NCBI RefSeq assembly: GCF_026017845.1
Contig: NZ_CP100416.1
Location: forward strand, 4,767,608-4,831,607
Reading direction: 5' to 3'
From: Amycolatopsis mediterranei
GTDB lineage: Bacteria; Actinomycetota; Actinomycetes; Mycobacteriales; Pseudonocardiaceae
DNA length: 64,000 bases
The position numbers and the translations under genes are program-made. The notes beneath the pieces were generated by a model, which was not told the DNA's origin, did not search any database, and was given only the letters and a program-made list of their open reading frames with translations. Positions 35,862-44,700 of the stretch are shown one piece after another. The first letter of the stretch is position 1, and each line of letters starts with the position of its first letter.

Positions 35862-36898
35862 GACGTCACCGGCGCAGCCAGCCGCTGCAGCATCCGGCGG
35901 GCCGCCAGGCCGCCGGTGTCGATGTTGATCGACAGCTCCTGGTACCCGTCCGGTTCGGTGGCGATCACCCGCTCGAGGACGTCGAGGGCTTCGACGTCCT
36001 GCAGCACCACCGTGCGGTTGTTCTCCGCCAGGAACGCCGACACGCCTTCGTCGTCGAGCGCGAAATCCCTTGCCACGGCCCAGAAGTCGTGCGTGGAGTG
36101 CTCGGTCTCGGGCGTGATCGCGTAGACGACCTCGACGTGGAAGCCGTCCGGGTCGCTGCCGTCCGGGTTCGGCACGGACCCGACCGGCGCGATGCGGCTG
36201 TGCAGCTTGTACAGGCACGGCGGGGTGTACTCGATGTCCTGCCAGCGCGAGATGCGGCCCTCCAGGCCGGTCGACTTGGCGTAGAAGGGCGGGCACGCCG
36301 CGTCGGCCATGTGCCGCGAGACGTAGACGATGCCGGCTTCCTCGTCGACCTCGGTCGTGATCGGCGTTTCGGCGACCTCCGGGGTGCCGATGTAGCCGCC
36401 GTGCAGGTAGGTCTCGTGGGACAGGTCCAGCAGGTTGTCCACCAGCAGCGAGAACCGCGCCTTCAGCGGCTCCAGCCCGCAGACCGTGGTGTAGTCCGGC
36501 GAGGCGAGCCAGGGCGCGTGGGGGATCGCGGCCGCGTCGGCCTTCGCCGGGTCGCCGATGAACACCCAGACGAAGGAGTCCTGCTCCACCACGGGGTAGT
36601 GCGTCAGCCGCGCGGTCCGCGGCACCCGGGTCTGCCCGGGCACGGCCACGCACTTGCCGTCCACGCCGTAGGTGAACCCGTGGTAGCCGCACACGACCTG
36701 GTCGTCGACGAGCCGGGAAGGCGCCTGCGACAACGGGAACCGCCGGTGCACGCACCGGTCGGCCATCGCGGTGACGCTCCCGTCGCGGGTCCGCCAGAAC
36801 AGGATCGGCTCGCCGCAGATCGTCCGGCCGAACAGCTCGGCGCCGATCTCGGAGCCGTAGGCGGCGACGTACCACTGGTCGCGGGGGATGGCGCTCAT
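35858..36898 (-). CDS. Rieske (2Fe-2S) aromatic oxygenase, VanA-like
   Basis: A 346-residue oxygenase of the vanillate O-demethylase/phthalate type. The Rieske cluster ligands are Cys49-x-His51 (CVHRRFPLSQ) and Cys70-x2-His73 (CGYHGFTYG). The mononuclear iron site is in NLLDLSHETYLHGGYIG with two His and an upstream Asp. These enzymes hydroxylate or demethylate aromatic acids and other compounds using electrons from the adjacent VanB-like reductase. The ATG has AAAGGA upstream. An IclR regulator gene lies 70 bases upstream on the same strand. The actual substrate is not determined. Confidence 0.93.
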   Translation of the reverse strand: MSAIPRDQWYVAAYGSEIGAELFGRTICGEPILFWRTRDGSVTAMADRCVHRRFPLSQAPSRLVDDQVVCGYHGFTYGVDGKCVAVPGQTRVPRTARLTHYPVVEQDSFVWVFIGDPAKADAAAIPHAPWLASPDYTTVCGLEPLKARFSLLVDNLLDLSHETYLHGGYIGTPEVAETPITTEVDEEAGIVYVSRHMADAACPPFYAKSTGLEGRISRWQDIEYTPPCLYKLHSRIAPVGSVPNPDGSDPDGFHVEVVYAITPETEHSTHDFWAVARDFALDDEGVSAFLAENNRTVVLQDVEALDVLERVIATEPDGYQELSINIDTGGLAARRMLQRLAAPVTS

Positions 36899-36968
36899 CG
36901 GGGTCGTCCTTTCGTGGTGGGCCGGGTCACAGCCTGAGGGAACGGCCCGGGCACCACGAAGGGCTATT

Positions 36969-37766
36969 TCATAAGATGGAAAGTGCGCGCGAGATGGCCC
37001 GTGCGCTGGTCATCACCAGCGGGGCCAGCGCGTGCGGTGACACGCTCCCGTACCGCACGACCAGCGACACCGCGGCCACCACCCGGCCCCGCGCGTCGTG
37101 GATCGGCGCGCCGACCGACACCGCGTCCAGGGTCACCTGGCGCTCGCTGATGGAGAACCCGTGCGTGCGGACGTCGGCCAGCAGGTGCCGCACCCGGTCC
37201 GGGTCGGTCACGGTCTCGCTGGTGTACCGGTCGATCGGGCGGCCGAGGACGTCCTCCTGCACCTCGGCGGGGGCGTGGGCGAGCAGGACGAGCCCGACGC
37301 CGGTCGCGGTCAGCGCGAACCGGCCGCCGACGCGGGTCAGCACCGGCACCGCCCCGGTCCCGGCGATCCGCTCGATGTACACCACTTCGGTGCCTTCGCG
37401 GACGGCCAGCTGGACGTTCTCGCGCGTGATCTGCGAGAGGTCCTCCAGGAACGGCAGGGCGAGTTCCCGCAGGCCCAGACCCCGCGGGGCGAGCGAGCCG
37501 AGCTCCCACAGCCGCAGCCCGACCCGGTAGACGCCGGTCTCGTCGCGCTCCAGCGCACCCCACTCGCAGAACTCCCGCAGCAGCCGGTGCGCGGTCGTGG
37601 CCGGCAATCCGGTCCGGCGTGCGACCTCGCTCAGCCGCAGCGCCGGCCGATCCGGGGAAAACGCCTCGAGCACCTTCAGCGCGCGTCCCAGTACCGGCCC
37701 GGTGGCACCGGGAACGCGACCTCGGTGCGGCACGGCGACCTCCGGCGGGCGGGTTCGGAAGTTCAC
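36969..37766 (-). CDS. IclR-family transcriptional regulator
   Basis: A 265-residue IclR-type regulator. The winged helix (VLGRALKVLEAFSPDRPALRLSEVARRTGLPATTAHRLL) starts near residue 25, and the C-terminal effector domain has YIERIAGTGAVPVLTRVGGRFALTATGVG. IclR proteins often control aromatic-compound operons, and this one lies directly upstream of the Rieske oxygenase operon on the same strand, so it is the likely regulator. The start is uncertain: GTG 37766 or GTG 37733. Its first ~50 codons are duplicated in degenerate form just upstream (37804-38005). Confidence 0.9.
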   Translation of the reverse strand: MNFRTRPPEVAVPHRGRVPGATGPVLGRALKVLEAFSPDRPALRLSEVARRTGLPATTAHRLLREFCEWGALERDETGVYRVGLRLWELGSLAPRGLGLRELALPFLEDLSQITRENVQLAVREGTEVVYIERIAGTGAVPVLTRVGGRFALTATGVGLVLLAHAPAEVQEDVLGRPIDRYTSETVTDPDRVRHLLADVRTHGFSISERQVTLDAVSVGAPIHDARGRVVAAVSLVVRYGSVSPHALAPLVMTSARAISRALSIL

Positions 37767-37785
37767 TATGCCTCGCGCGGCGCCG
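37611..37785. repeat. Copy 1 of a local tandem duplication (5' part of IclR gene)
   Basis: This segment, which encodes the first ~50 codons of the IclR gene and a little upstream DNA, aligns by eye over most of its length with 37804-38000. Shared landmarks in the same order include TCGCTCAGCCGC, CAGTACCGGCCCGGTGGC / GGTACCGGCCCGGTGGC, GGCGACCTCCGGCGGG and CACTATGCC. The copies differ by many substitutions and short indels, so the duplication is old. Confidence 0.7.
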
Positions 37786-37803
37786 GTGCGCGGCCGACGG
37801 TCC

Positions 37804-38000
37804 GGTCTGGCGCACGATGTCGCTCAGCCGCCCCGCCGGCTGGTCGGGGGGAACGCCTCAGGACTCGCCGCGCGCCCTGGTACCGGCCCGGTGGCGCCGG
37901 GTGCGATCTCGCTGAGTCGCAGGTCCCGCCGGTCCGTCGAGAGGGGCCACGGCGACCTCCGGCGGGGTGCGGCTCAGAGGTCCACTATGCCCCGCGCCGC
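37804..38000 (-). pseudogene. Degenerate duplicate of the IclR 5' region (copy 2)
   Basis: The 207-bp gap between the IclR and desaturase genes is a decayed copy of the IclR N-terminal coding region together with the junction to the preceding gene. In copy 2 the equivalent of the IclR GTG start falls inside the last codons of the desaturase gene (GIVDL-stop), and the frame is broken immediately. Conversely, copy 1 still encodes GIVNF at the equivalent place. This indicates a tandem duplication spanning the end of the desaturase gene and the start of the regulator gene, with one copy then degenerating. Confidence 0.6.
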
Positions 38001-38915
38001 CCGGCGCGCGGCGGTGGCGTCGCGGCGTTCCTCGAACCGCGAAGCCTGGGTGTCGAGTCCCTTGACGAACGTGGCGAGTTCCTCCCGCGCGGCTTCGCCG
38101 ACCGCGCCGAGGCCGGTCAGGTCGAAGACCTTCCAGTACCGCAGCAGCGGCTGGACGACGTCGTCGTGGTGGATGCGCAGGTCGTAGATGCCGGCCTTGG
38201 CCATCAGCGCCGCCTTGCGCTGGAAGCTCGGGATCACCGCGCCCGGCATCGCGAAGTTCAGCACCTCGTCGGTGATCGCGCGCATCATCGCGTCGGGCGA
38301 GATCTCCAGCGCCGCCTTGACGAGGTTGCGGTAGAAGACCATGTGGAGGTTCTCGTCCGTGGACACCCGGGCCAGCAGCCGCTCAGCTAGGGGGTCCTCG
38401 GTGTAGCGGCCGGTGTTGCGGTGCGAGAGCCGGGTCGCCAGCTCCTGGAACGAGACGTACGCGCAGACGTTGAGCAGCGGCTTGTCGCCGGTGTCGTAGC
38501 CCGCCTGCATGGTCTCCATCCGCATCCGCTCGAGCTCGACGGGGTCGACGGCGCGGGTGACCAGCAGGTAGTCGCGGATGCAGATGCCGTGGCGGCCTTC
38601 TTCGGCCGTCCACCGGTGCACCCAGGTGCCCCACGCGCCGTCGCGGCCGAAGGCGCGCTCGATCTCGCGGTGGTAGCTGGGCAGGTTGTCCTCGGTGAGC
38701 AGGTTGACCTCGAGGGCGGTCCGGGCGATCGGGGTCACCCGGGACTGCTCCGGGTCCCACGCCTCCCCGCCCAGCTCGGCGAAGTCGCGCCCCTGGCTCC
38801 AAGGGACGTACTCGTGCGGCATCCACTCCTGGGCGGCGGCGAGGTGCCGGTTCAGGTTCTCTTCGACCGTGCCTTCCAGCTCGTGCAGCAGGCGGGTGGT
38901 TTCGGGGACCGGCAT
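37974..38915 (-). CDS. Acyl-ACP desaturase, DesA-type
   Basis: A 313-residue ferritin-like di-iron enzyme of the soluble acyl-[acyl-carrier-protein] desaturase family (mycobacterial DesA1/DesA2 type). Iron-ligand motifs are visible in LLTEDNLPSYHREIER, WTAEEGRHGICIRDYL (E-x2-H type) and STDENLHMVFYRN (DENLH). It introduces double bonds into fatty acyl chains for membrane or mycolate-like lipids. The ATG at 38915 has a GGAAGGA site. A large palindrome at 38934-38964 covers the promoter region, implying TetR-type control. Its last codons belong to a duplicated segment shared with the IclR gene. Confidence 0.9.
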   Translation of the reverse strand: MPVPETTRLLHELEGTVEENLNRHLAAAQEWMPHEYVPWSQGRDFAELGGEAWDPEQSRVTPIARTALEVNLLTEDNLPSYHREIERAFGRDGAWGTWVHRWTAEEGRHGICIRDYLLVTRAVDPVELERMRMETMQAGYDTGDKPLLNVCAYVSFQELATRLSHRNTGRYTEDPLAERLLARVSTDENLHMVFYRNLVKAALEISPDAMMRAITDEVLNFAMPGAVIPSFQRKAALMAKAGIYDLRIHHDDVVQPLLRYWKVFDLTGLGAVGEAAREELATFVKGLDTQASRFEERRDATAARRAARGIVDL

Positions 38916-38933
38916 AGGGAACGTCCTTCCGTA

Positions 38934-38964
38934 CCTACGCAACCGTAACTTACGGTGCCGTAGG
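38934..38964 (-). promoter_or_regulatory. 31-bp palindromic operator of the desaturase gene
   Basis: CCTACGCAACCGTAA (38934-38948), a central C and TTACGGTGCCGTAGG (38950-38964): 13 of 15 arm positions are complementary, with a perfect ACCGTAA-C-TTACGGT core. It lies 19 bases upstream of the ATG. Fatty-acid desaturase genes in other bacteria are controlled by TetR-family acyl-CoA sensors with operators of this kind; no such regulator is adjacent here. Confidence 0.7.
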
Positions 38965-39003
38965 ATACGACAACGGACGCGGGCGCCGCGCGGTTCCCGG
39001 GGC

Positions 39004-41601
39004 TCAGCGGGTGGGGGATACGAGGTCGAAGACGTAGTCCTTGAGGAGGGGCCCGAAGAAACCGGTCGCGGTGATTCGCACCACAGCGCGTCCGGGAACC
39101 CCCGCGGCCTGGCCGAGGATTTCGCACTTCGCGGCGGGATCGGCCGGCACGACCTTCGTGATTTTCGGTGACGTCCCGGCCGCCACCGGGATGGTGGACG
39201 CCGGCGCGCCGGCGTCGAAGCCGCCGATCGTCCGGCCGCCGAGCACGATGGCGATCGAGAGCGGCCCCTCGGTCGGGACGGGCAGGCCGTTGAACCCCTG
39301 CCAATAGCGCACGCAGGTGTCGCGCCAGGCCCCCGCGTCGGCTTCGTGAGCGGCGAGCTTGGCCCGCACCTCGGCGAAGCGGCGGGCGTCGACGTGCGGT
39401 TCGAGCGAGTCCCAGACCCGGCGCATCCACGACACGTAGTGGACGCCCGTCTGGTAGCGGTACACGAGTTCGTCCCAGAAGATCCGGCCGTTGCGCATCC
39501 GGTGGTCCCACGGCACGTGGTGGAACCACATCAGCAGGTTTTCGGGGACGGTGGCGATGTCGGCGTACCGGGCCGCGAGCACCGGGAAGTACTGCGCGGT
39601 GAAGCCGCTGCCGGTGGGGGACCGGTCGTAGCCGAGCCCGGCGCGGTCGGCCCGGTTGTAGTACACCGGGCTCCAGTCGTCCCGCGCCAGCCGTTCGGCG
39701 GGGTTGGGGCCGTAGTGGTCGCTGGACCGGAACTGGTGCGCGACGCCGAGCGGGGTCTGGTAGCTCACCAGCGCCTCCCGGGAGCCCAGCATCATCGCCA
39801 CGATGGTCCGGACGGCGAAGTCGCGATTGCTCCACGTCAGCCGGACCCAGTCCTCGGCGATGCCGCGGGCGTCCAGGGTCCAGTCCCACGCCAGCCTGCC
39901 GAAGGCGTACAGGTTCGCCTGCGCGAAGTGGTGCCCGGTCAGGTTGTCCGCGTTGCCGAAGTTGGCCACGCCGACGATGGCGCTGTCCGGGTGGCCCTGG
40001 GCCGTGCCGTCCACCACGTGGCCCACCAGGCGCTTCTTCAGCAGCCGGCCGTGCTCGTCGGTGGCGAACGTGTCGGACTTCAGGACCTCTTCCCACAGCG
40101 GGCCGAGGTAGCACAGCATCGTGTTCTGCCCGGTGTACTCCTGGGTGACCTGCAGTTCCAGGGCCTGGTTGGTGTGTTCCATCCGGCCGAAGAGCGGGTT
40201 GGCCGGCTCCCGGGCCTGGTAGTCGAGCGGGCCGTTCTTGGTCTGCAGGAACACGTTCCGGGCGAACCGGCCCTTTGTCCCGTCGGGCTGGGGCTCCTCG
40301 TCGATGGGGCCGAACTCCAGGTAGGCCCGCTTCAGCCGGTCCGCGTCCACGTCGGCGTTGTAGACGAAGGTCCGCCAGAAGATCCGCATCCCGAGCGGTG
40401 CCACCGCGGCCGCCATCCCGTTGGCGCCGTCACCGTGGTCGTAGCCCAGGTCCTGGGGACCCGGCTGGCCCTCGGAGTTCGCCTTCACGGTGAACCCCAG
40501 GAAGTCGGGGATCGCGGCCTGCAGCTGCCGGGCCCGGCGGGTCCACCAGCCCTGGAACTGCGCGCTGTAGGGATCCAGTTGTTCCCGCGTGAGGGTGTCG
40601 GGCGCGAACCGGGCGTCGGTCGGGGCCGCGTAGTTGATGGAGACGGCCAGCTTGATCCCGTACGGGCGCAGCGCGTCCGCCAGCGCGGCTTCCTGCTCGA
40701 TGGCGGCCGGGGTGAGGTAGAAGCTGTTGGCGTTGACGTTGTTGATCGTGAGGCCGTTGATGCCGACGGAAGCCATCGCCCGCGCCGCCACCAGGTACCG
40801 GTCGAGGATCACCGGCAAGTTCAGCCCGGCGGACGCGCCGGTCGCGGTGAAGTCGAAGATCGCCCCGGTTTCGCCGTTCAGCCCGCCGGTTCCGGCCGCG
40901 TTGTTCCCGGCGTAGAGGCGCTCGGTCTCCCAGTGGTTCAGGTACCGGTGGTTGATCCGGGGGACCGACGAAATGTCCAGGCCGGTGACGGGTTGCTGAG
41001 CCTGGAGACGGCGGAGGAAGGCGAAGGTCCCGTACAGCGCTGCGAGATCGGTGTTGCCGGCGATGACGACGGCCCGGTGCCCGCCCCGGGCCACCGAGCG
41101 GATGAGGTAGCCGTCGGTACCGAGTGGCGCCAGGTCGCGCGCGGGAACGAGCCGGCGCACCAGGGGCGAGCTGTCCGGGGTGCCCACGACCACCGCGCGG
41201 TCGGGGAACCCGCCCGGCACCGGTACCGGCCGCCCCAGCAGCCCGCCGAGGCCCCGGACGAGCTCGTCCCGTGCCGCTTCCAAGGTGCTCCGCACCAAGT
41301 GCTCGGTGGAGCCGGGGGCCATGCTCAGGTTCGCCGTGTGGCGGTGGACCGAGGTCCGCCCGGCGTTCTCCACGACGATCGCCCCGAGCGCGGCCCGGTA
41401 CCGGGCGAGGAGGCCGGGATCGGCGACCCGTTCGTAACGCAGCCACAGGTCCGAGCCGTCGTAGTCGCCAGGAAAGGCGCTCGGAGGGCTCGCCTGCGCC
41501 GGAAGGGCACCGAACATCGAGGTGGCCACGGCAGCTCCGCTGCCGATCAGGAAGGAACGCCGGCGCAGCCGGCTCCGCTCGTTCTCGTCGCTGAGAGACA
41601 C
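39004..41601 (-). CDS. Tat-exported GH67 alpha-glucuronidase
   Basis: An 865-residue exported enzyme removing 4-O-methyl-glucuronic acid from glucuronoxylan fragments. The twin-arginine signal is RRRSFLIGSGAAVATSMFGALPAQA (about residues 13-38). The GH67 core shows INHRYLNHWETERLYAG, FTVKANSEGQPGPQDLGYDHGDGANGMAAA, LELQVTQEYTGQ (catalytic-acid region) and FHHVPWDHRM. Most GH67 enzymes are intracellular and ~700 residues; this one has an export signal and a C-terminal sandwich-like extension. GTG 41601 is preceded by a GGGGG stretch. The promoter is covered by a perfect palindrome. Confidence 0.92.
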   Translation of the reverse strand: MSLSDENERSRLRRRSFLIGSGAAVATSMFGALPAQASPPSAFPGDYDGSDLWLRYERVADPGLLARYRAALGAIVVENAGRTSVHRHTANLSMAPGSTEHLVRSTLEAARDELVRGLGGLLGRPVPVPGGFPDRAVVVGTPDSSPLVRRLVPARDLAPLGTDGYLIRSVARGGHRAVVIAGNTDLAALYGTFAFLRRLQAQQPVTGLDISSVPRINHRYLNHWETERLYAGNNAAGTGGLNGETGAIFDFTATGASAGLNLPVILDRYLVAARAMASVGINGLTINNVNANSFYLTPAAIEQEAALADALRPYGIKLAVSINYAAPTDARFAPDTLTREQLDPYSAQFQGWWTRRARQLQAAIPDFLGFTVKANSEGQPGPQDLGYDHGDGANGMAAAVAPLGMRIFWRTFVYNADVDADRLKRAYLEFGPIDEEPQPDGTKGRFARNVFLQTKNGPLDYQAREPANPLFGRMEHTNQALELQVTQEYTGQNTMLCYLGPLWEEVLKSDTFATDEHGRLLKKRLVGHVVDGTAQGHPDSAIVGVANFGNADNLTGHHFAQANLYAFGRLAWDWTLDARGIAEDWVRLTWSNRDFAVRTIVAMMLGSREALVSYQTPLGVAHQFRSSDHYGPNPAERLARDDWSPVYYNRADRAGLGYDRSPTGSGFTAQYFPVLAARYADIATVPENLLMWFHHVPWDHRMRNGRIFWDELVYRYQTGVHYVSWMRRVWDSLEPHVDARRFAEVRAKLAAHEADAGAWRDTCVRYWQGFNGLPVPTEGPLSIAIVLGGRTIGGFDAGAPASTIPVAAGTSPKITKVVPADPAAKCEILGQAAGVPGRAVVRITATGFFGPLLKDYVFDLVSPTR

Positions 41602-41638
41602 CGTGCCCCCATCGTGTTCACGAGTATTTAGTTCGTTT

Positions 41639-41672
41639 CCCGCACTATTGCGGGCAGGGTCGGCGCTGTCAA
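41639..41672 (-). promoter_or_regulatory. Promoter of the GH67 gene with a palindrome over the -10 box
   Basis: Reading leftward, a perfect TTGACA (rc of 41667-41672), 17 bases, then AATAGT (rc of 41644-41649). The inverted repeat CCCGCA-CTAT-TGCGGG (41639-41654) overlaps the -10 element, so a bound repressor would block initiation directly. Confidence 0.7.
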
Positions 41673-41760
41673 GAATTGGCGATATACCAGGGAATTCCCG
41701 AAAGTTTCGGCGCCCGCCCGGCGTGTCGGGGACGCCGTGCTCCGGCCCCGATGATCGGCC

Positions 41761-44700
41761 GTGTCAGACTTCCCGGCGATGCTCACCCCAGCCGATCTCG
41801 CCGACCTGCTCGACTGTGAGCACCGCAGCGTCCTCCTCCAGGCGCTCGCCGCGGGCCTGCCGGGAGCGCCGCGGCCCGCGCCCGCCGAACCGGGCCCGCG
41901 GCGCGGGCACGCCACGGCGATGCTCGCCGGATTCCGCGCCGACGGGCGCGAGGTCGCCGAGATCGACGTCCAGGACACCACGCTCGCCGCGAAGGCGACG
42001 GAAGAGGCCTTGCGGACCGGCGTCCCCGTGATCCACCGGGCCGTCTTCCTCGACGGCGAGTTCTCGGCGCAGGCGGACTTCCTCGTGCAGGACGGCGAAG
42101 GGCGCTACGAGGTCCACGACGCGAAGCCGGTCCGGCAGGCGACGCCGGCCGCGGTGGTCCAGCTGACGGCGTGTGCCGACGCGGTCACCCGCGCCGGCTG
42201 GCCGGCGGGGCCGCACCTGCACCTCCGGCTCACCGACGGCGGCACCCGCACGCTGCGCGTCGAGGACTTCCGGCCGCTGGTGGACCGGCTCCGGACGCGG
42301 TTGGCGCAACGACCGCCGCGCCTGCCAGTGCCGTTGTGGGCCGACGAACGTCCGGCCTGCGCCGGCTGCGGGTTCGCCCGGCACTGCGCGGCCGCGCGGG
42401 AAGCCGACCGGGACCTCTCGCTCGTCGCCGGGATGCGCGGCGACCAGCGCCGCAAGCTCGCCGCCGCCGGGCTCGGCTCGATCGACGCGCTGGCCGCGGC
42501 CGGCCCGGCCGACCGGCCGCGGGACTTGTCGGTGACGGCGTTCGCGGCCCTGCGCGCCCAGGCGGCGCTGCAGGTCCGGCAGGACACCACCGGTGAGGTC
42601 GCCTACGAGATCGTCGACCCGGACGAGCTGGCCGCCCTGCCCGCCCCGGCGCCGGGCGACGTGTTCGTCGACCTGGCGGGGGATCCGCACGCCCTCGCCG
42701 GCGAGGGCCTCGAGTACCTGTTCGGCGCGGTCGGCGACCGGGAGTTCACCCCGTTCTGGGCGCACAGCCGCGCCCAGGAACGGCGGGCGTTCGAGGAATT
42801 CGTCGACTTCGCCGCGGCGCGCGTCGCCGAACACCCGGGCTCGCACGTCTACCACTACGCGCCGTACGAGGTCACCGCGATCAAGCGGCTCGCGGCGGTG
42901 CACGGCACCCGCGAGGAGACCGTCGACCACCTGCTGCGCAGCGGCGCGGTCGTGGACCTGCACGCGGTCGTGCGCAAGGCGCTGCGGGTGTCGCAGCGGT
43001 CGTACTCGATCCGCCACCTCGAGCCGCTCTACCAGCCCGGCGCCCGCGCGAAGACCGCCGTGTCCGACGTCGAGGCCTACGAGGAGTACCTGGCGCTGGC
43101 GCAGTCCGGCGAACCGGAACGCGCCGACGAAGTCCTGCGCCGCATCGGCGAGAACACCGAAGACGACTGCGTCTCCGCGCAGCGGTTGTTCGAGTTCCTG
43201 CACCGGATCCGCGCCGACGCGGGCATCGACGTCCCGGAGGCCGCCGAGGAATCCGCCGAAGACGCGCTGCTGCGCGCGGCCGAGGAGGACGTCGCCGCCG
43301 AGCGGCGCGCCGAACGGGCCGCCCAGCTGGCCGCGCTGGTCGACCCCCTGCTCGACGGGCTGCCGGACGACCCCGGCCACTTCACCGCCGACGAGCGCGC
43401 CCGGGCGCTGCTGGCGGCGTCCGTCGGCTACCACCGTCGCGAGACGAACCCAGCGTGGTGGGAGTACTTCGGCCAGCTGGCCGCCCCGCTCGGCGACCTC
43501 GAGGTGGACACCGCCTGCGCCGTGCCGGTCTCGCTGGAAGCGGGGGAGTGGGTGCCCCCGGCCGGGCGGGCACGCACCGCGAAGCGGACGCTGCTGCTCG
43601 CGTGCGACCCCGATCGGCCGCACCCGTTCGCGCCCGGTGACGACGTCCGGCTGCGCTACGGCGACACCGCCCGCGACGCGAAGGTGGTCGCCGCGTCGGC
43701 CGTCGAGCTGACGCTGGAGGAAAGCAGCCCGCCGGACGCCACCACGAACGACCGGCCGAGCGCGGTGCTGCCGGGCAGCCCGGTGCGTCCGTCACCCAAG
43801 GACGAGGCGGTCGCCGACCTCGCGCGCCTGGTCGTCGACACGCTCCCGGAGCTGCCGCGCCACCCCGGCGTCGACCTGCTCCGGCGCACCCCACCGCGGC
43901 TGCGTGGCGGAGCGACCCTCCCGGAGCCGGGCGAGGACCTGGTCGCCACGGTGATCGAAGCGGTCGAGGCGCTCGACGGTTCGGCGCTCGCCGTCCAGGG
44001 GCCGCCGGGGGCGGGGAAGACCTACCTCGCCGGCCGGCTCATCGCCCGGCTCGTGCGGGCCGGGCGGACGGTCGCGGTCACCTCGACCAGCCACAAGGCC
44101 GTGGAGAACGTGCTGAGCGCGGCCAAGAAGAGCGCGCCGGAGCTGCCGTGCGCCAAGCGCGCGAAGAAGACGCCGGACCCGGCCGCGCCGTGGGACCAGC
44201 CGAAGAGCAACCCGGCGCTGGTGAAGTGGCGCGAAGAGCACGACACCGGGCACCTCGTCGGCGGGACGGCGTGGACGTTCGCCAACGCCGCGGTCCGCGA
44301 GGAGCCCTTCGACCTGCTGATCATCGACGAGGCCGGCCAGTTCGCCCTCGCCGACGCGCTCGCGGTGTCGATGTGCGCGAAGAACGTCCTGCTGCTCGGT
44401 GATCCGCAGCAGCTGCCCCAGGTCGTGCAGGGCACGCACCCGGCGGGTGCCGAGGCCTCGGCGCTGGGCCACCTGATCGGCGACGCCGACATCATGCCGC
44501 CGTCGCTGGGGTACTTCCTCGACGAGACGCGGCGCATGCACCCGGCCGTCTGCGAACCGGTGTCGAACCTGTCCTACGCCGGCCGGCTGCACGCCCACCC
44601 GTCGGCCGCGGACCGCGCCCTGGACGGCGTCGAAGCGGGGCTGTACCTGAGCGAGGTGGAGCACCAGGGCAACACGACCCGCTCGGTGGCCGAAGCCGCC

